A program made the translations under genes and the position numbers. Positions 14,823 to 23,766 of a stretch of 64,000 bases of DNA are shown here, piece after piece. This stretch comes from Pichia kudriavzevii (lineage: Eukaryota > Ascomycota > Pichiomycetes > Pichiales > Pichiaceae). The stretch is taken from positions 1,116,001 to 1,180,000 of the forward strand of contig NC_042510.1 of NCBI RefSeq assembly GCF_003054445.1, read 5' to 3'. The notes beneath the pieces were generated by a model that had not been told where the DNA came from, made no database searches, and saw only the letters and a program-made list of their open reading frames with translations. Position 1 is the first letter of the stretch. Each line of letters begins with the position of its first letter.

Positions 14823-15822
14823 ATATCAACAAAGTAATCATGATTATAATATATAGAACGTTCCTATTTGTCTCTCAGCTGAAGAAAAAAAATACAGATA
14901 TTGCTCCTACCAAAACACAAAACATATTGTTTTTTGATTGAAATAAGTTAGCCACTCTCGATTTAAAAAAATACAAATTGAGCTCATAAAAAAATTATTG
15001 TTACTGCCAGGATCCACCTACATTTATTATTCTAATCTGGTTTAATGTTTGCAGCTTCATTGGTTCAGTGCCCCCATCCGGGATTATCCAGTTATTTTGT
15101 TGCACCGTTTTGAGGAACATCGGGGCGATGTTTCCCAAGAGCCGGGGTAGTGAAAGGGATTTTTCAGGATGTGTTCCAAAAAAGGAAGTGCCAGTAGATA
15201 GACGATAACATACTGATGTTAAGGTTTCGATTTTAGAATAAGGGAAGTTAACAAGGGTCAAGTATCCGGAGTAGGAAGCAAAGAGAGTTAGTCCCGTTGA
15301 TCATGTAGAGAATAGGCATAGAGAAGCCGTCGGAGACACTGTCATTGGCATAAATTAATTATCATTCATCAACGGGCTATGACAGGACTGGCACAGTAAA
15401 AAATAAAGACCTAAAACGTAATAAGCTCGTACAGGAGTCTGCTATACGAAAAAGAGTAGCAACTGAGGGTGATTCCAGGTTGCGGGCGTGAGTATATCAG
15501 ACAGACGATATTCCGTTATATAGAATTGATATAGCTGATATAGGTCCTAATCGGGAGTGGAAGCAGCAGAAGGAGGAAGAGAGAAATAGATTACTACTTC
15601 TACTACGACTAACTTCCACTACGCCCATTGTCTACTCGTGCGATTATACACCTATTGCGTACTTACTAATACGTGTATCACAATTATCATTGTTATAAAC
15701 AATACTGTAACTATGGATAAGGCTATGATTGCTTTTTTGATAAAAGATTTAACCATAGAAACATCCAGAACTAGGAAATGATTTTGACACCTTACACCTA
15801 GTTCTTTGCACAAACATAACAA
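14823..15822. other. Intergenic DNA between gypsy fossil and tRNA pair, possible LTR debris
   Basis: There is no gene. The block from about 15.0 to 15.6 kb is less AT-rich than its surroundings. A purine-rich tract lies near 15555-15589, directly followed by a pyrimidine-rich segment, which resembles the polypurine tract/LTR junction of LTR retrotransposons. Sequence from there to the tRNA could be LTR relics. No second copy was found by eye, so this is only a suggestion. Confidence 0.3.
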
Positions 15823-15893
15823 GCGCAAGTGGTTTAGTGGTAAAATTCAACGTTGCCATCGTTGAGCCCCTGGTTCGATTCCGGGCTTGCGCA
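15823..15893 (+). tRNA. tRNA-Gly (anticodon GCC)
   Basis: The gene is 71 nt. The acceptor stem GCGCAAG pairs with CTTGCGC and is followed by discriminator A. The anticodon stem CAACG/CGTTG encloses a loop with GCC. The internal A box TGGTTTAGTGG and B box GGTTCGATTCC match the Pol III consensus, and the whole is close to the S. cerevisiae tRNA-Gly(GCC) as I remember it. There is no intron. No T-run terminator follows before the next tRNA starts 4 nt later, so the two are probably made as one precursor. Confidence 0.97.
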
Positions 15894-15897
15894 TCTA

Positions 15898-15969
15898 TCC
15901 GAGATAGTTTAGTGGCTAGAATTTCCGCTTGTCACGCGGGAGACCCGGGTTCAATTCCCGGTCTCGGAG
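15898..15969 (+). tRNA. tRNA-Asp (anticodon GTC)
   Basis: The gene is 72 nt. The acceptor stem TCCGAGA pairs with TCTCGGA with discriminator G, typical for yeast tRNA-Asp. The anticodon loop TTGTCAC carries GTC, and the B box is GGTTCAATTCC. There is no intron. It starts only 4 nt after tRNA-Gly and is followed at once by a T8 Pol III terminator. Confidence 0.97.
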
Positions 15970-15970
15970 A

Positions 15971-15978
15971 TTTTTTTT
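15971..15978 (+). terminator. Pol III T8 terminator for the tRNA pair
   Basis: A run of eight T begins 1 nt after the tRNA-Asp discriminator. It is the first T-run long enough to stop Pol III after the start of tRNA-Gly, so it would end a shared transcript. Confidence 0.85.
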
Positions 15979-16090
15979 GTTTTCCAATGCATTTGTTGTG
16001 TCCGTTGAGGCACTTACGATTTCTAAAAAAGTTTTACTATATATTCTAATCGTCTATCAAATATATTTCTAAAATTATTAAATACACAAT

Positions 16091-19000
16091 TTATGAGATG
16101 GACACTCTATTTTCTTTTTCGTAGTCTTTTATTTGGCTATTACTCCTGCGTTGAAGTGTGTATATTTCATCCTCAGACAACATCAAAGAATGGTCATTAA
16201 AAGAGATATTTAGACTCTCTTTTTCCAGCTCAAGCACGATTTGTTCCAAGGGAACGTAATCTCGGTTCATAAAAATACGCTTCAGAAACAACTTCAATAA
16301 AACTGACATAGAGAGAGAACCAACTATCAAGCTGATGTTACCACAGTTAGTTAAGGTTTTTAATAAATGTAGAGTTTTGCAGTATATTTCCAAAACTATT
16401 CTACCCGTAGAATCACATCCCCCATTTTTAGGAACCTCATTTGTTAAAATGTTTGGTTGAAAACATCCAAGTGAGACAAAATCAACGATCTCAAGTATGT
16501 CAAGAGATCCTTTACGTTCTAGTTTAAAATAAATTTCCTTCAATCTTTCACGAAATTCGTTGAAATTGTTGGACCGAATATACGGTGAATCAATCAAAGC
16601 ATCTAAAGCATGACTGTTTGAAAACATTCCTAATTCTTGCATGCAGTAGTATATACATTCTTGGACATCTGTAATAGAAAGGTTTGCATTATAGCAATCC
16701 ATCAGGTTATTGCTATTCTGCTCCGAAGAATTATTCATTTGTAACACAGTGGCTAATTTTCCTAGACTTGATTGGAATTTCTTTTCCCGCAAAGAAGTCG
16801 AATATTCCAAAGCCACCTCTATCATTTTATTGGAGACATTTCCTACCTTGTGATTCATGATATCATGGATCCAGCCAAAACTATAATTACTCAAATCAGA
16901 CTCAAGAAATCTTTCTAGATGCACTGAGTGCTTATCAAAATTTTGTAGCATTATATTGACCTTGTGATTTTGCTTATAATAAGAAAACAAAGCTTCAGCA
17001 AACTCATATCCATAATACTCGAAATATCTATCGAATTCTATCTCAACATCTGTAGCCATGTTAGCAAACTCAATTTCTGATATTTCCTCGCTTTCAAATA
17101 ATGTTTGAATGTCTTCCCTCATACTTTCTAAGAGTGCCGAGAGACCGGCAAAGTCTTTATATTTATTGACCAGTGGCAAAATGTCTCTTTGTTTTTTCAT
17201 TACAACAAACACATGAACCCATTTATCCTTTTCCTTAGTTAGCAGCTCGTCAAACAACACAAGAGCTGAACCTCCTCTTGTAGAAAGATATTCAACAATT
17301 TCGTTCACTGAGTAATACAAAAAACATGATAGCCCAATCAAAGTTTGGTTATAGCCAGCTAGAACATTTTCATCGGTTGTCTCACTTGCCAAATTGTAAA
17401 TCTTTCTAGTGATGACATTGACATTATTTATTAATTCAAAATGATCCACAAAAACACTGGACAAACTACTACCCCCTAATAACTGCTTGACATCATCATC
17501 AAGTTTTATAATAGAGTTTATAAATAATTCTTTCAAAAGAGATGAAAGTTGAATCACTTGGTTCTCTGTACCCGAGTTTAAAATGTAATTAACGTATTTT
17601 GAAATGAGAGTCAAGACATTTTTGGTGTTATTTTGGAGGTAATCAGTAAGAGGAACTCCAATCTTTAAATGATCTAGCATATCACTATCATTAATCAGGC
17701 TATAATTCGTATTCAAGTGAAGAAAGTTCTTGGCTAGGGCAAGAAGCTCACAGGATTTCAATATTTTAGTTCTTAGTACTTCATCATTCTGTATATCATA
17801 ATTTCGTTGGGTGTAAGCAGTCAAGTTTTTCACCAAAAAAACTCTTCTTTCAAGATTACTATCTGCAAAGCTTCTAAAACCAGAAGCATTAGATTTATTT
17901 TCAAGCAACTCATCATATATTTCGGAAAGAACGTCTCTAATATTTGTAGTAGCAATCGCTAAAGAAGTTTCTTTCAGGTCAAAGATCAATGGTCCATCAC
18001 TTTTATTATATTGAAGATACTGGTTAATATGTTCTTTCAAAAATCCATTGATGTCACCAGATTTCCCTGACTCTTTGAAGGAGAAAGTAAGTAGGCCTTC
18101 ATTTGTAGCCAAAAACAACTTATCATTCAAACCCGGAAGCTTTTCTGCAGAATAAATGATCAAGGAATGATTCAAAGCCAAAACTTCTACCCAAGGGCTA
18201 GCCAAGTTTTCAAAATTTGGATCGAATATAATTAGCTTCTTATCATTTTTCACTAACAAGGTCTTTTCAAGGTTAAAGGAAAATACCTTTGGATCAATGA
18301 TTTCTTCATCCAGGCTAAGACAGGGAACACTTTTATTACTTATCATATTCGGTACTGAATGTGAATTCTCAAAATAGAAAACATTTGATACTAGATTATT
18401 TTCTTTCAGATCAATCGTTAAAAATACACCAATTTTGCTATTTTTTAGGAATTCAAAATCTAAAAATCTGAGACCCACGTTGGACAAAATTAGCTCCATG
18501 TCATGCTGTGCAACCAAGTTGAATGAAGAACTACCTTTCAAATGGTTAATGAAAACAACACGGCCTGTAGACTCAAGGACAATTATGGATTTCATTATTG
18601 GCGAGGCATCATATGTTTTAATGCTAACAATATGACTAGAGTTTTCAATCTCGCTAATACTGTGTGTCTTAGAAAGTATTGAGCTGATTAAGGGCCTATT
18701 ATTGTAAACTTGGTTGAGTTTTATGGAAACATTACCTAACTGATCCTTGAATGTTACCTCAATGACCCTTTTCTGCGAAGTCGTGACAAGAATACTATTT
18801 TCTTGGAACAGCTGAACACCAGTTAAAAATTCAGCATTGTAAAGGGTTATTCTATCCTTCACAACGTTTTGTAAGACACTCAAAGATGGCACTAACTTGA
18901 TAGATTCAAAAAACTGGAACTCACCAGAAATAGGGTCAATAACGACTAAATCAGGCTTTAGTGCATTCAATGGATTGGAAATAATAGCGGAAAGAGGCAT

Positions 19001-19330
19001 GAGGTTATACGAGTTCGGGGAGTAAGGAATTTCAAATGTATGAGTAACAGAACTGCAGCTTTCATGGTTATAAACAAGAATTCTAGAGTTTGTAGTTAGA
19101 ACTGACACTAAAGGAGAGACAGCTTTTAAGTCTAGTATCGTCTCAAATTCGTCCAATTTAGGAATTGATTTATACTCATTGCTCAATGTGTAGTATTCCG
19201 AATCGAATAGAATGTTATCTTTACAACTGATCCCTTGTTTTTGAGGAACATCAGTTGGAGTTGGGTGTTCATCGGTCAGTGGCGACTGTTTTGCCTTGAA
19301 TCTATTTGCAGTAAATGAAAGTTCCTGCAT
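16091..19330 (-). CDS. NUP133: Nucleoporin Nup133
   Basis: Predicted 1079-residue scaffold nucleoporin of the Y (Nup84) complex, needed for pore assembly and mRNA export. The N-terminal ~420 residues are beta-rich, fitting the Nup133 seven-bladed propeller, and the rest is helical. The strongest match is in the C-terminal half, where the KYKDFAGL segment, the FFRYFEYYG-like segment and the SWLHEI-like WIHDI helix line up with human and yeast Nup133. Length is near S. cerevisiae Nup133 (about 1157). The frame is open 11 codons further, to a GTG at 19363, but the first ATG is at 19330 and is taken as the start. It is divergent from RPF2; the two are also adjacent in S. cerevisiae (YKR082C/YKR081C). 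Confidence 0.86.
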   Translation of the reverse strand: MQELSFTANRFKAKQSPLTDEHPTPTDVPQKQGISCKDNILFDSEYYTLSNEYKSIPKLDEFETILDLKAVSPLVSVLTTNSRILVYNHESCSSVTHTFEIPYSPNSYNLMPLSAIISNPLNALKPDLVVIDPISGEFQFFESIKLVPSLSVLQNVVKDRITLYNAEFLTGVQLFQENSILVTTSQKRVIEVTFKDQLGNVSIKLNQVYNNRPLISSILSKTHSISEIENSSHIVSIKTYDASPIMKSIIVLESTGRVVFINHLKGSSSFNLVAQHDMELILSNVGLRFLDFEFLKNSKIGVFLTIDLKENNLVSNVFYFENSHSVPNMISNKSVPCLSLDEEIIDPKVFSFNLEKTLLVKNDKKLIIFDPNFENLASPWVEVLALNHSLIIYSAEKLPGLNDKLFLATNEGLLTFSFKESGKSGDINGFLKEHINQYLQYNKSDGPLIFDLKETSLAIATTNIRDVLSEIYDELLENKSNASGFRSFADSNLERRVFLVKNLTAYTQRNYDIQNDEVLRTKILKSCELLALAKNFLHLNTNYSLINDSDMLDHLKIGVPLTDYLQNNTKNVLTLISKYVNYILNSGTENQVIQLSSLLKELFINSIIKLDDDVKQLLGGSSLSSVFVDHFELINNVNVITRKIYNLASETTDENVLAGYNQTLIGLSCFLYYSVNEIVEYLSTRGGSALVLFDELLTKEKDKWVHVFVVMKKQRDILPLVNKYKDFAGLSALLESMREDIQTLFESEEISEIEFANMATDVEIEFDRYFEYYGYEFAEALFSYYKQNHKVNIMLQNFDKHSVHLERFLESDLSNYSFGWIHDIMNHKVGNVSNKMIEVALEYSTSLREKKFQSSLGKLATVLQMNNSSEQNSNNLMDCYNANLSITDVQECIYYCMQELGMFSNSHALDALIDSPYIRSNNFNEFRERLKEIYFKLERKGSLDILEIVDFVSLGCFQPNILTNEVPKNGGCDSTGRIVLEIYCKTLHLLKTLTNCGNISLIVGSLSMSVLLKLFLKRIFMNRDYVPLEQIVLELEKESLNISFNDHSLMLSEDEIYTLQRRSNSQIKDYEKENRVSIS

Positions 19331-19678
19331 GGTGAAACCAAACCTTGATATACAGTCGAGCACTTTTTAAGAGAATACTTATCAAGCGAAAGTAAACTAT
19401 AGTTAGGTAAGTGTTAAAACAAGATATCCAAGAAAAACACCAAACAACATTTATATGACTAGAACCGACAAGCAAAATCAACAGAATTTCTCCTCGAAGT
19501 CGCGAAGGGCTTTAAAGGAAAAAAAAAAGGTCTCTGGGCGGTGAGGATGCTGATAAAATTTTTAGGAAATTAAATTTTTCTACTGAAATTTTAGTGAAAA
19601 TATAATTGAACTTGACCATATCGTCTTCGTATACTTTGGCCGAACAGGAACGATACTTTTGCCAGTGAACATTAAAGG
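19331..19678. promoter_or_regulatory. NUP133-RPF2 divergent promoter with weak PAC/RRPE-like sites
   Basis: This 348-bp spacer serves both genes. GCGGTGAG at 19538-19545 differs by one base from the PAC element GCGATGAG, and an AAAATTTTT run at about 19556-19564 resembles the RRPE core. PAC and RRPE are the known paired promoter motifs of yeast ribosome-biogenesis genes such as RPF2. Both matches are imperfect. Confidence 0.4.
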
Positions 19679-20680
19679 ATGATTAGATCGACAAAGCCAA
19701 AAAATGCACGTGCTAAACGTGCTCTAGAAAAGAAAGAGTCTAAGATAGTGGAAAATACGAAAACTGCACTCTTCATTCCAGGAAATTCCTCAAACCAAGC
19801 ATTGCATGATATTACGGTTGACTTAGGTTCGATGAAGAAACCATACATCAAACGTTTCACCAAAAAGAACAATATCTTACCATTTGAAGAAGCCTCAAGT
19901 ATTGAATTCTTAAGTGAAAAAAATGATGCATCAATAGTTGTGCTATCTACCAACAATAAGAAAAGACCAAACAATTTAACCTTCATCAGAACTTTTGATT
20001 ATAAAGTATATGATATGATTGAGTTACAAGTATTATCTGATTTTAAACTTTTCAAGGACTTTAAGAAAATGACTTTTCAGGTTGGTCTAAGACCTTTATT
20101 TTCATTCCAAGGTCATATTTTTGATATAAATCCAACTTTCATCCATGTTAAATCTTTGTTCTTGGATATGTTTCATGGTGAGACTTCTAATTTACAAGAC
20201 GTTGCTGGGCTACAATATGTGATCTCTGTATCTGCCATTGAGGAAGATGATAATGACACGGCTATCTCTAAATTGCCATTAGTCTACTTTAGAGTATATA
20301 AACTTAAAACTCTAAAATCAAATGAACCTAAATTGGCAAGAATTGAGCTAGAGGAAACCGGTCCAAGAATTAATTTTAAGATTGGCAGAGTTCATTCAGC
20401 TGATCCTGAAATGGAGAAGGAGGCATTGAAAGTTCCAAAGCAACTGCAACCAAAAGAGAGAAAGAATATTCAAACGGACTCTATGGGTGATCAAGTTGCC
20501 AAAATTCATGTTGGTAAGCAGGATTTGAGCAGATTGCAAACAAGAAAGATGAAGGGGTTGAAGAGTAGGTTTGATCAGGATGTTTCTGATGATGATTTGG
20601 AAGAAGGTGAAAGTAATGAAGATTTTGCTGATTCGGTAAGCGATGATGATGAGCCTTCCCAAAAGAAAAGAAAATTATAG
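19679..20680 (+). CDS. RPF2: Ribosome biogenesis factor Rpf2 (Brix domain)
   Basis: Predicted 333 residues (S. cerevisiae 344). Rpf2 pairs with Rrs1 and brings 5S RNA, Rpl5 and Rpl11 into the nucleolar pre-60S particle. Conservation covers the whole length: the N-terminus MIRSTKPKNARAKRALEKKE, the LFIPG motif, the Brix-fold segments FIRTFDYKVYDMIEL and SLFLDMF, DVAGLQYVIS, and the C-terminal KQDLSRLQTRKMKGLK motif. It ends in an acidic segment followed by a basic KKRKL tail, as in the family. A CTG codon in the KQLQP segment stands where S. cerevisiae has Leu, which hints at standard CTG decoding. Its 3' end converges on the GAC1-like gene. Confidence 0.97.
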   Translation: MIRSTKPKNARAKRALEKKESKIVENTKTALFIPGNSSNQALHDITVDLGSMKKPYIKRFTKKNNILPFEEASSIEFLSEKNDASIVVLSTNNKKRPNNLTFIRTFDYKVYDMIELQVLSDFKLFKDFKKMTFQVGLRPLFSFQGHIFDINPTFIHVKSLFLDMFHGETSNLQDVAGLQYVISVSAIEEDDNDTAISKLPLVYFRVYKLKTLKSNEPKLARIELEETGPRINFKIGRVHSADPEMEKEALKVPKQLQPKERKNIQTDSMGDQVAKIHVGKQDLSRLQTRKMKGLKSRFDQDVSDDDLEEGESNEDFADSVSDDDEPSQKKRKL

Positions 20681-20802
20681 GCTATCTACTAGATATACCA
20701 AAAATTTATGAGTCTTATGCTACTCTTACATCTGTAAATTTATATAAATCTGAATTTGACACAATAGAATTTGTTAAACATATAAACAGAAAAAAATGCG
20801 TG

Positions 20803-20841
20803 GATATAGATATATATATATATATATATATAGATATATAT
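20803..20841. repeat. TA microsatellite
   Basis: A (TA)n tract interrupted by a few GATA units lies in the 180-bp convergent spacer between RPF2 and the GAC1-like gene, in the 3' UTR region of both. Confidence 0.85.
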
Positions 20842-20860
20842 GTGAATTTATCAAAGATTT

Positions 20861-23140
20861 CTAATAAAACTTGGAGTCATACAAATTTGAGGTATTCGTT
20901 TCTTCTTCTGCCAAAAAAGATGAAACCGTGCTTGGTCCATTGAAGAAACAATATTTATTGACCAAAGCCTTGTAACTTTCATTATCTATACCTTTGTATT
21001 CATTAGTGGAATTTTTGGATTTTAGGAGATTTTCCTCCTTCTTTGAATCAGTTTTAGCATCAACACAATTATCCTGGTGGTTTTTATAATTTTTATTATT
21101 GTCTTTAGAATCTGTGTGAGTATCTTCATTAACTTGGTAAGTTTTTGTATCAGTAATTCGATGGATTTCGTCTAATGCTGCCTTACTATCTGTACGTTCA
21201 AAATCTGAAGGTTCTTCATTTTTCACTTCTCTCAGTCTGAAAAGAATATACTCATTTTCGTCTTTGAGACCAGAGCTATCTATTGGGTCAATTCCCTGGT
21301 TTAAGAAATTATCCTTTAGACCAGTGTTCCTTAAGCTGGTAGGAGAGCAAGATCGAGTCTTAAGTAGATCTTGATTTGTTCCTCCCTTTGCGATAAATTC
21401 AGGAGATTTGATGAGCTTACTGACATTAGTTCTTTTATCAAAGCTCCGAGACCTCTTCAACTTACCAAAAGATGGATCTATACTATAAGCGCTATTTTTA
21501 TTTTTTTCAGCAGTAGGATGTGGTATATTTTCTGAAGTAGTCTTATCACGATTACGAATCACTTTTGTGGAGCCAGTATGATGGAAGTATGAATCGTTTG
21601 GGCAATTTGGATCATTGGCACATTTTTTCAATGGTTCCTGGTCTGGAAAGGACGAATTTTGTCGGGTATCAATTAAGAATCTTAGCGTGTAGTTCTTCGA
21701 GTGATTATTGTCCCAAAATTCTTGATTCCCCGAAGTGTATTGTATACAAAAATAAATAGCTGGCTCACTTCTATAACTGTTCTTTTGGAAAAACATTGAA
21801 ATTAAGAAAGGTGTCGATAGCTCAAAGACAAAACGATCATAGCCCGCTCTTTTTAGCACTCTTGGAATATCTGAAGTATATTCAGCATCAACATTGATGA
21901 CGGTGTTCCAGTTATCATAGGTATACCTAACTTTAACACTTTTATCAAAGGAAATGTTTTTAACAGCAATTTGTCCTATAACTTTTGTCTTGTGAAGGTT
22001 CAAGAAACATCGTTCGACAAAGACAGGCACTTCACAGTCTATTTGATCCCTATATGATATCATGCTGAATTCAGACAGATCCAAATCCCATATTCTTGCT
22101 ACTTTTTTGAATTTTTCTAAATGTGAAAGTGAGTCCTGCTCCACGAGTTTCTTAGAATATTTGTAAAACTTTTTACATAATTGAACACGACACTCCATTT
22201 CCGAAGTATCGAATTCGGAACCTTCAACAAGTGTTTGGGTATCATCGTCATTATCATTATCATTATCATTATCATCCTCATCTTCATCGCCAGTATTTAC
22301 ATCTTCTTCGTCATCTTCACCCAAAAGATCATCATCAGAATTAAAAGGCGAATTACCAGCACTAATTGAGCTTGGTTTATCCTTTTCGTCAAAGTACTTG
22401 ACATGTATATTTGTACCAAAATGTACCTGCTTATACGTTGGAGTAGTAGGCATGGAAACCGCACCTGACGATTTGAAGGCAGCATTTAAGCGCAATGAAG
22501 ATTTCAACAACTCACCGGATTTCTTCCTCACTAGGGGACTTGTATATCCAGCGGGGATTCTACAAGTTTGATGGTTTGATTCTGTTTGAGATACCAGTGG
22601 GGAAATGGGAGATGCCATATCATCATCAAATGATGATTGCCGAGGTGATGATGGTTCCGAAAGTTCTGGAGATGAGGGAGGATTCTGGCTTGTGAAGGAC
22701 CTCGAATTTATCAGGGTATTATGTTTCATGATACGCTCTATATCTACATCCAGGTCCATACTTGCAGATCGTGACGGCCTCCTAATGAAGGAGAGCGATA
22801 ACGGCAAGGCGTCCTCTGCCAATGGTGAAACCTGAGGAACAGGGGGATTAGAGGCCGGCGTTGTGAAGGACGAGGAAACATTAGCTTGGTTGTTCCTTTG
22901 TATAAAATGGCCATCATTATACTCGGAGTCTCCGGAAGAACCCTCTCTTGAGGAGATGTTCATTTCTGACAGTTTCCGTCCAATACAAGACAAATGGCCG
23001 TTGTCTCTGTTGACGGGGGAAGGAGAGGCATGTTCATGTTTGGCAAACTCGGAGACTGAAGAGGGGGAAGACGAAAGGGAAAAAGTTGACAATGAAGGAG
23101 CCGAAGATCTCCTACTCTTTGGGGATGGAACGTATGGCAT
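20861..23140 (-). CDS. GAC1: PP1 regulatory subunit targeting glycogen synthase (Gac1/Pig1 family, CBM21)
   Basis: Predicted 759 residues. It targets type 1 phosphatase (Glc7) to glycogen and glycogen synthase. Near residues 237-241 the KQVHF sequence fits the RVxF PP1-docking motif. Residues ~372-487 form a CBM21 carbohydrate-binding domain with the hallmark order G-x-I-A-V-K-N-I-S-F-x-K, V-x-V-R-Y-T-x-D-x-W, D-R-F-x-F and F-W-D-N-N-x-x-x-N-Y. Between them lies a stretch of Asp, Glu and Asn coded by a TCATTA-type microsatellite (on +). The remainder is Ser-rich and probably disordered. Size is closest to S. cerevisiae Gac1 (793), but Pig1/Pig2 are from the same family, so the exact symbol is less certain than the function. 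Confidence 0.82.
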   Translation of the reverse strand: MPYVPSPKSRRSSAPSLSTFSLSSSPSSVSEFAKHEHASPSPVNRDNGHLSCIGRKLSEMNISSREGSSGDSEYNDGHFIQRNNQANVSSSFTTPASNPPVPQVSPLAEDALPLSLSFIRRPSRSASMDLDVDIERIMKHNTLINSRSFTSQNPPSSPELSEPSSPRQSSFDDDMASPISPLVSQTESNHQTCRIPAGYTSPLVRKKSGELLKSSLRLNAAFKSSGAVSMPTTPTYKQVHFGTNIHVKYFDEKDKPSSISAGNSPFNSDDDLLGEDDEEDVNTGDEDEDDNDNDNDNDDDTQTLVEGSEFDTSEMECRVQLCKKFYKYSKKLVEQDSLSHLEKFKKVARIWDLDLSEFSMISYRDQIDCEVPVFVERCFLNLHKTKVIGQIAVKNISFDKSVKVRYTYDNWNTVINVDAEYTSDIPRVLKRAGYDRFVFELSTPFLISMFFQKNSYRSEPAIYFCIQYTSGNQEFWDNNHSKNYTLRFLIDTRQNSSFPDQEPLKKCANDPNCPNDSYFHHTGSTKVIRNRDKTTSENIPHPTAEKNKNSAYSIDPSFGKLKRSRSFDKRTNVSKLIKSPEFIAKGGTNQDLLKTRSCSPTSLRNTGLKDNFLNQGIDPIDSSGLKDENEYILFRLREVKNEEPSDFERTDSKAALDEIHRITDTKTYQVNEDTHTDSKDNNKNYKNHQDNCVDAKTDSKKEENLLKSKNSTNEYKGIDNESYKALVNKYCFFNGPSTVSSFLAEEETNTSNLYDSKFY

Positions 23141-23766
23141 GTGTTCTCCTGAACCTGAAAGCCTTTTTCCAGGTGTGCAATGTAAAGGTCGGATAGTTTG
23201 CTATTAGGAGGGAAGGGGGGGGGTGGAACAAAAGGAAAGGGATTGAAAATAGGTTTCACCTAGACTCTGTTGTAGTACGGCGATATTGTACAAGTTATCG
23301 TATCAATGTAAAGGTCAATTTAAAAGTCAATATCAGTTGATTATTATTTCCCTCCCCCTCCCCCCCTTAACAATGACGGTGCTACCGGACCCGTGATTGT
23401 TGGCGCGGGGTATTATTGGCGTGGGGGAAATCCACGGGTATGGATGGGAAAATAGCAGTAGGAGGTGTGTATACACTAAACGGTTGTGCAAATAGTACGC
23501 AGCGGGAGGTTTGCATCGCGCCGTTTTGCTTTCCACCGTTCCGCCGCACTGGGCCCAATCCGCACCCACCCCCTTTAGAGCCTCGCTCTTTGTGCGGAAA
23601 CGTTTGAGCAGTAGCAAGAATTATAACGAGAGAAAAAAAAGCGAGCAAAGAAAGTGGAGAGGAGGACAATACAAGGTATCTTTTGGATGCATTCTATTAA
23701 AGAGATGTTCAATGGAGTCAGAGTATAGGCAACTATCGATTCTTAAGTTGGCCGACAGAGTGAAAC
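23141..23766. promoter_or_regulatory. GAC1-ALG8 divergent promoter with STRE-like CCCCT sites
   Basis: This spacer carries four STRE cores (CCCCT or its complement): 23214-23218, 23355-23359, 23363-23367 and 23570-23574. The middle two lie in a long C-rich tract. STREs bind Msn2/Msn4-type stress activators, and glycogen-metabolism genes are classical targets in S. cerevisiae, so these probably act on GAC1. C-rich runs also produce the motif by chance. Confidence 0.45.

Noticed and set aside
22495-23207. Plus-strand frames opposite the GAC1-like gene
   Set aside because: They are complements of a Ser-rich coding region, with no conserved motifs.
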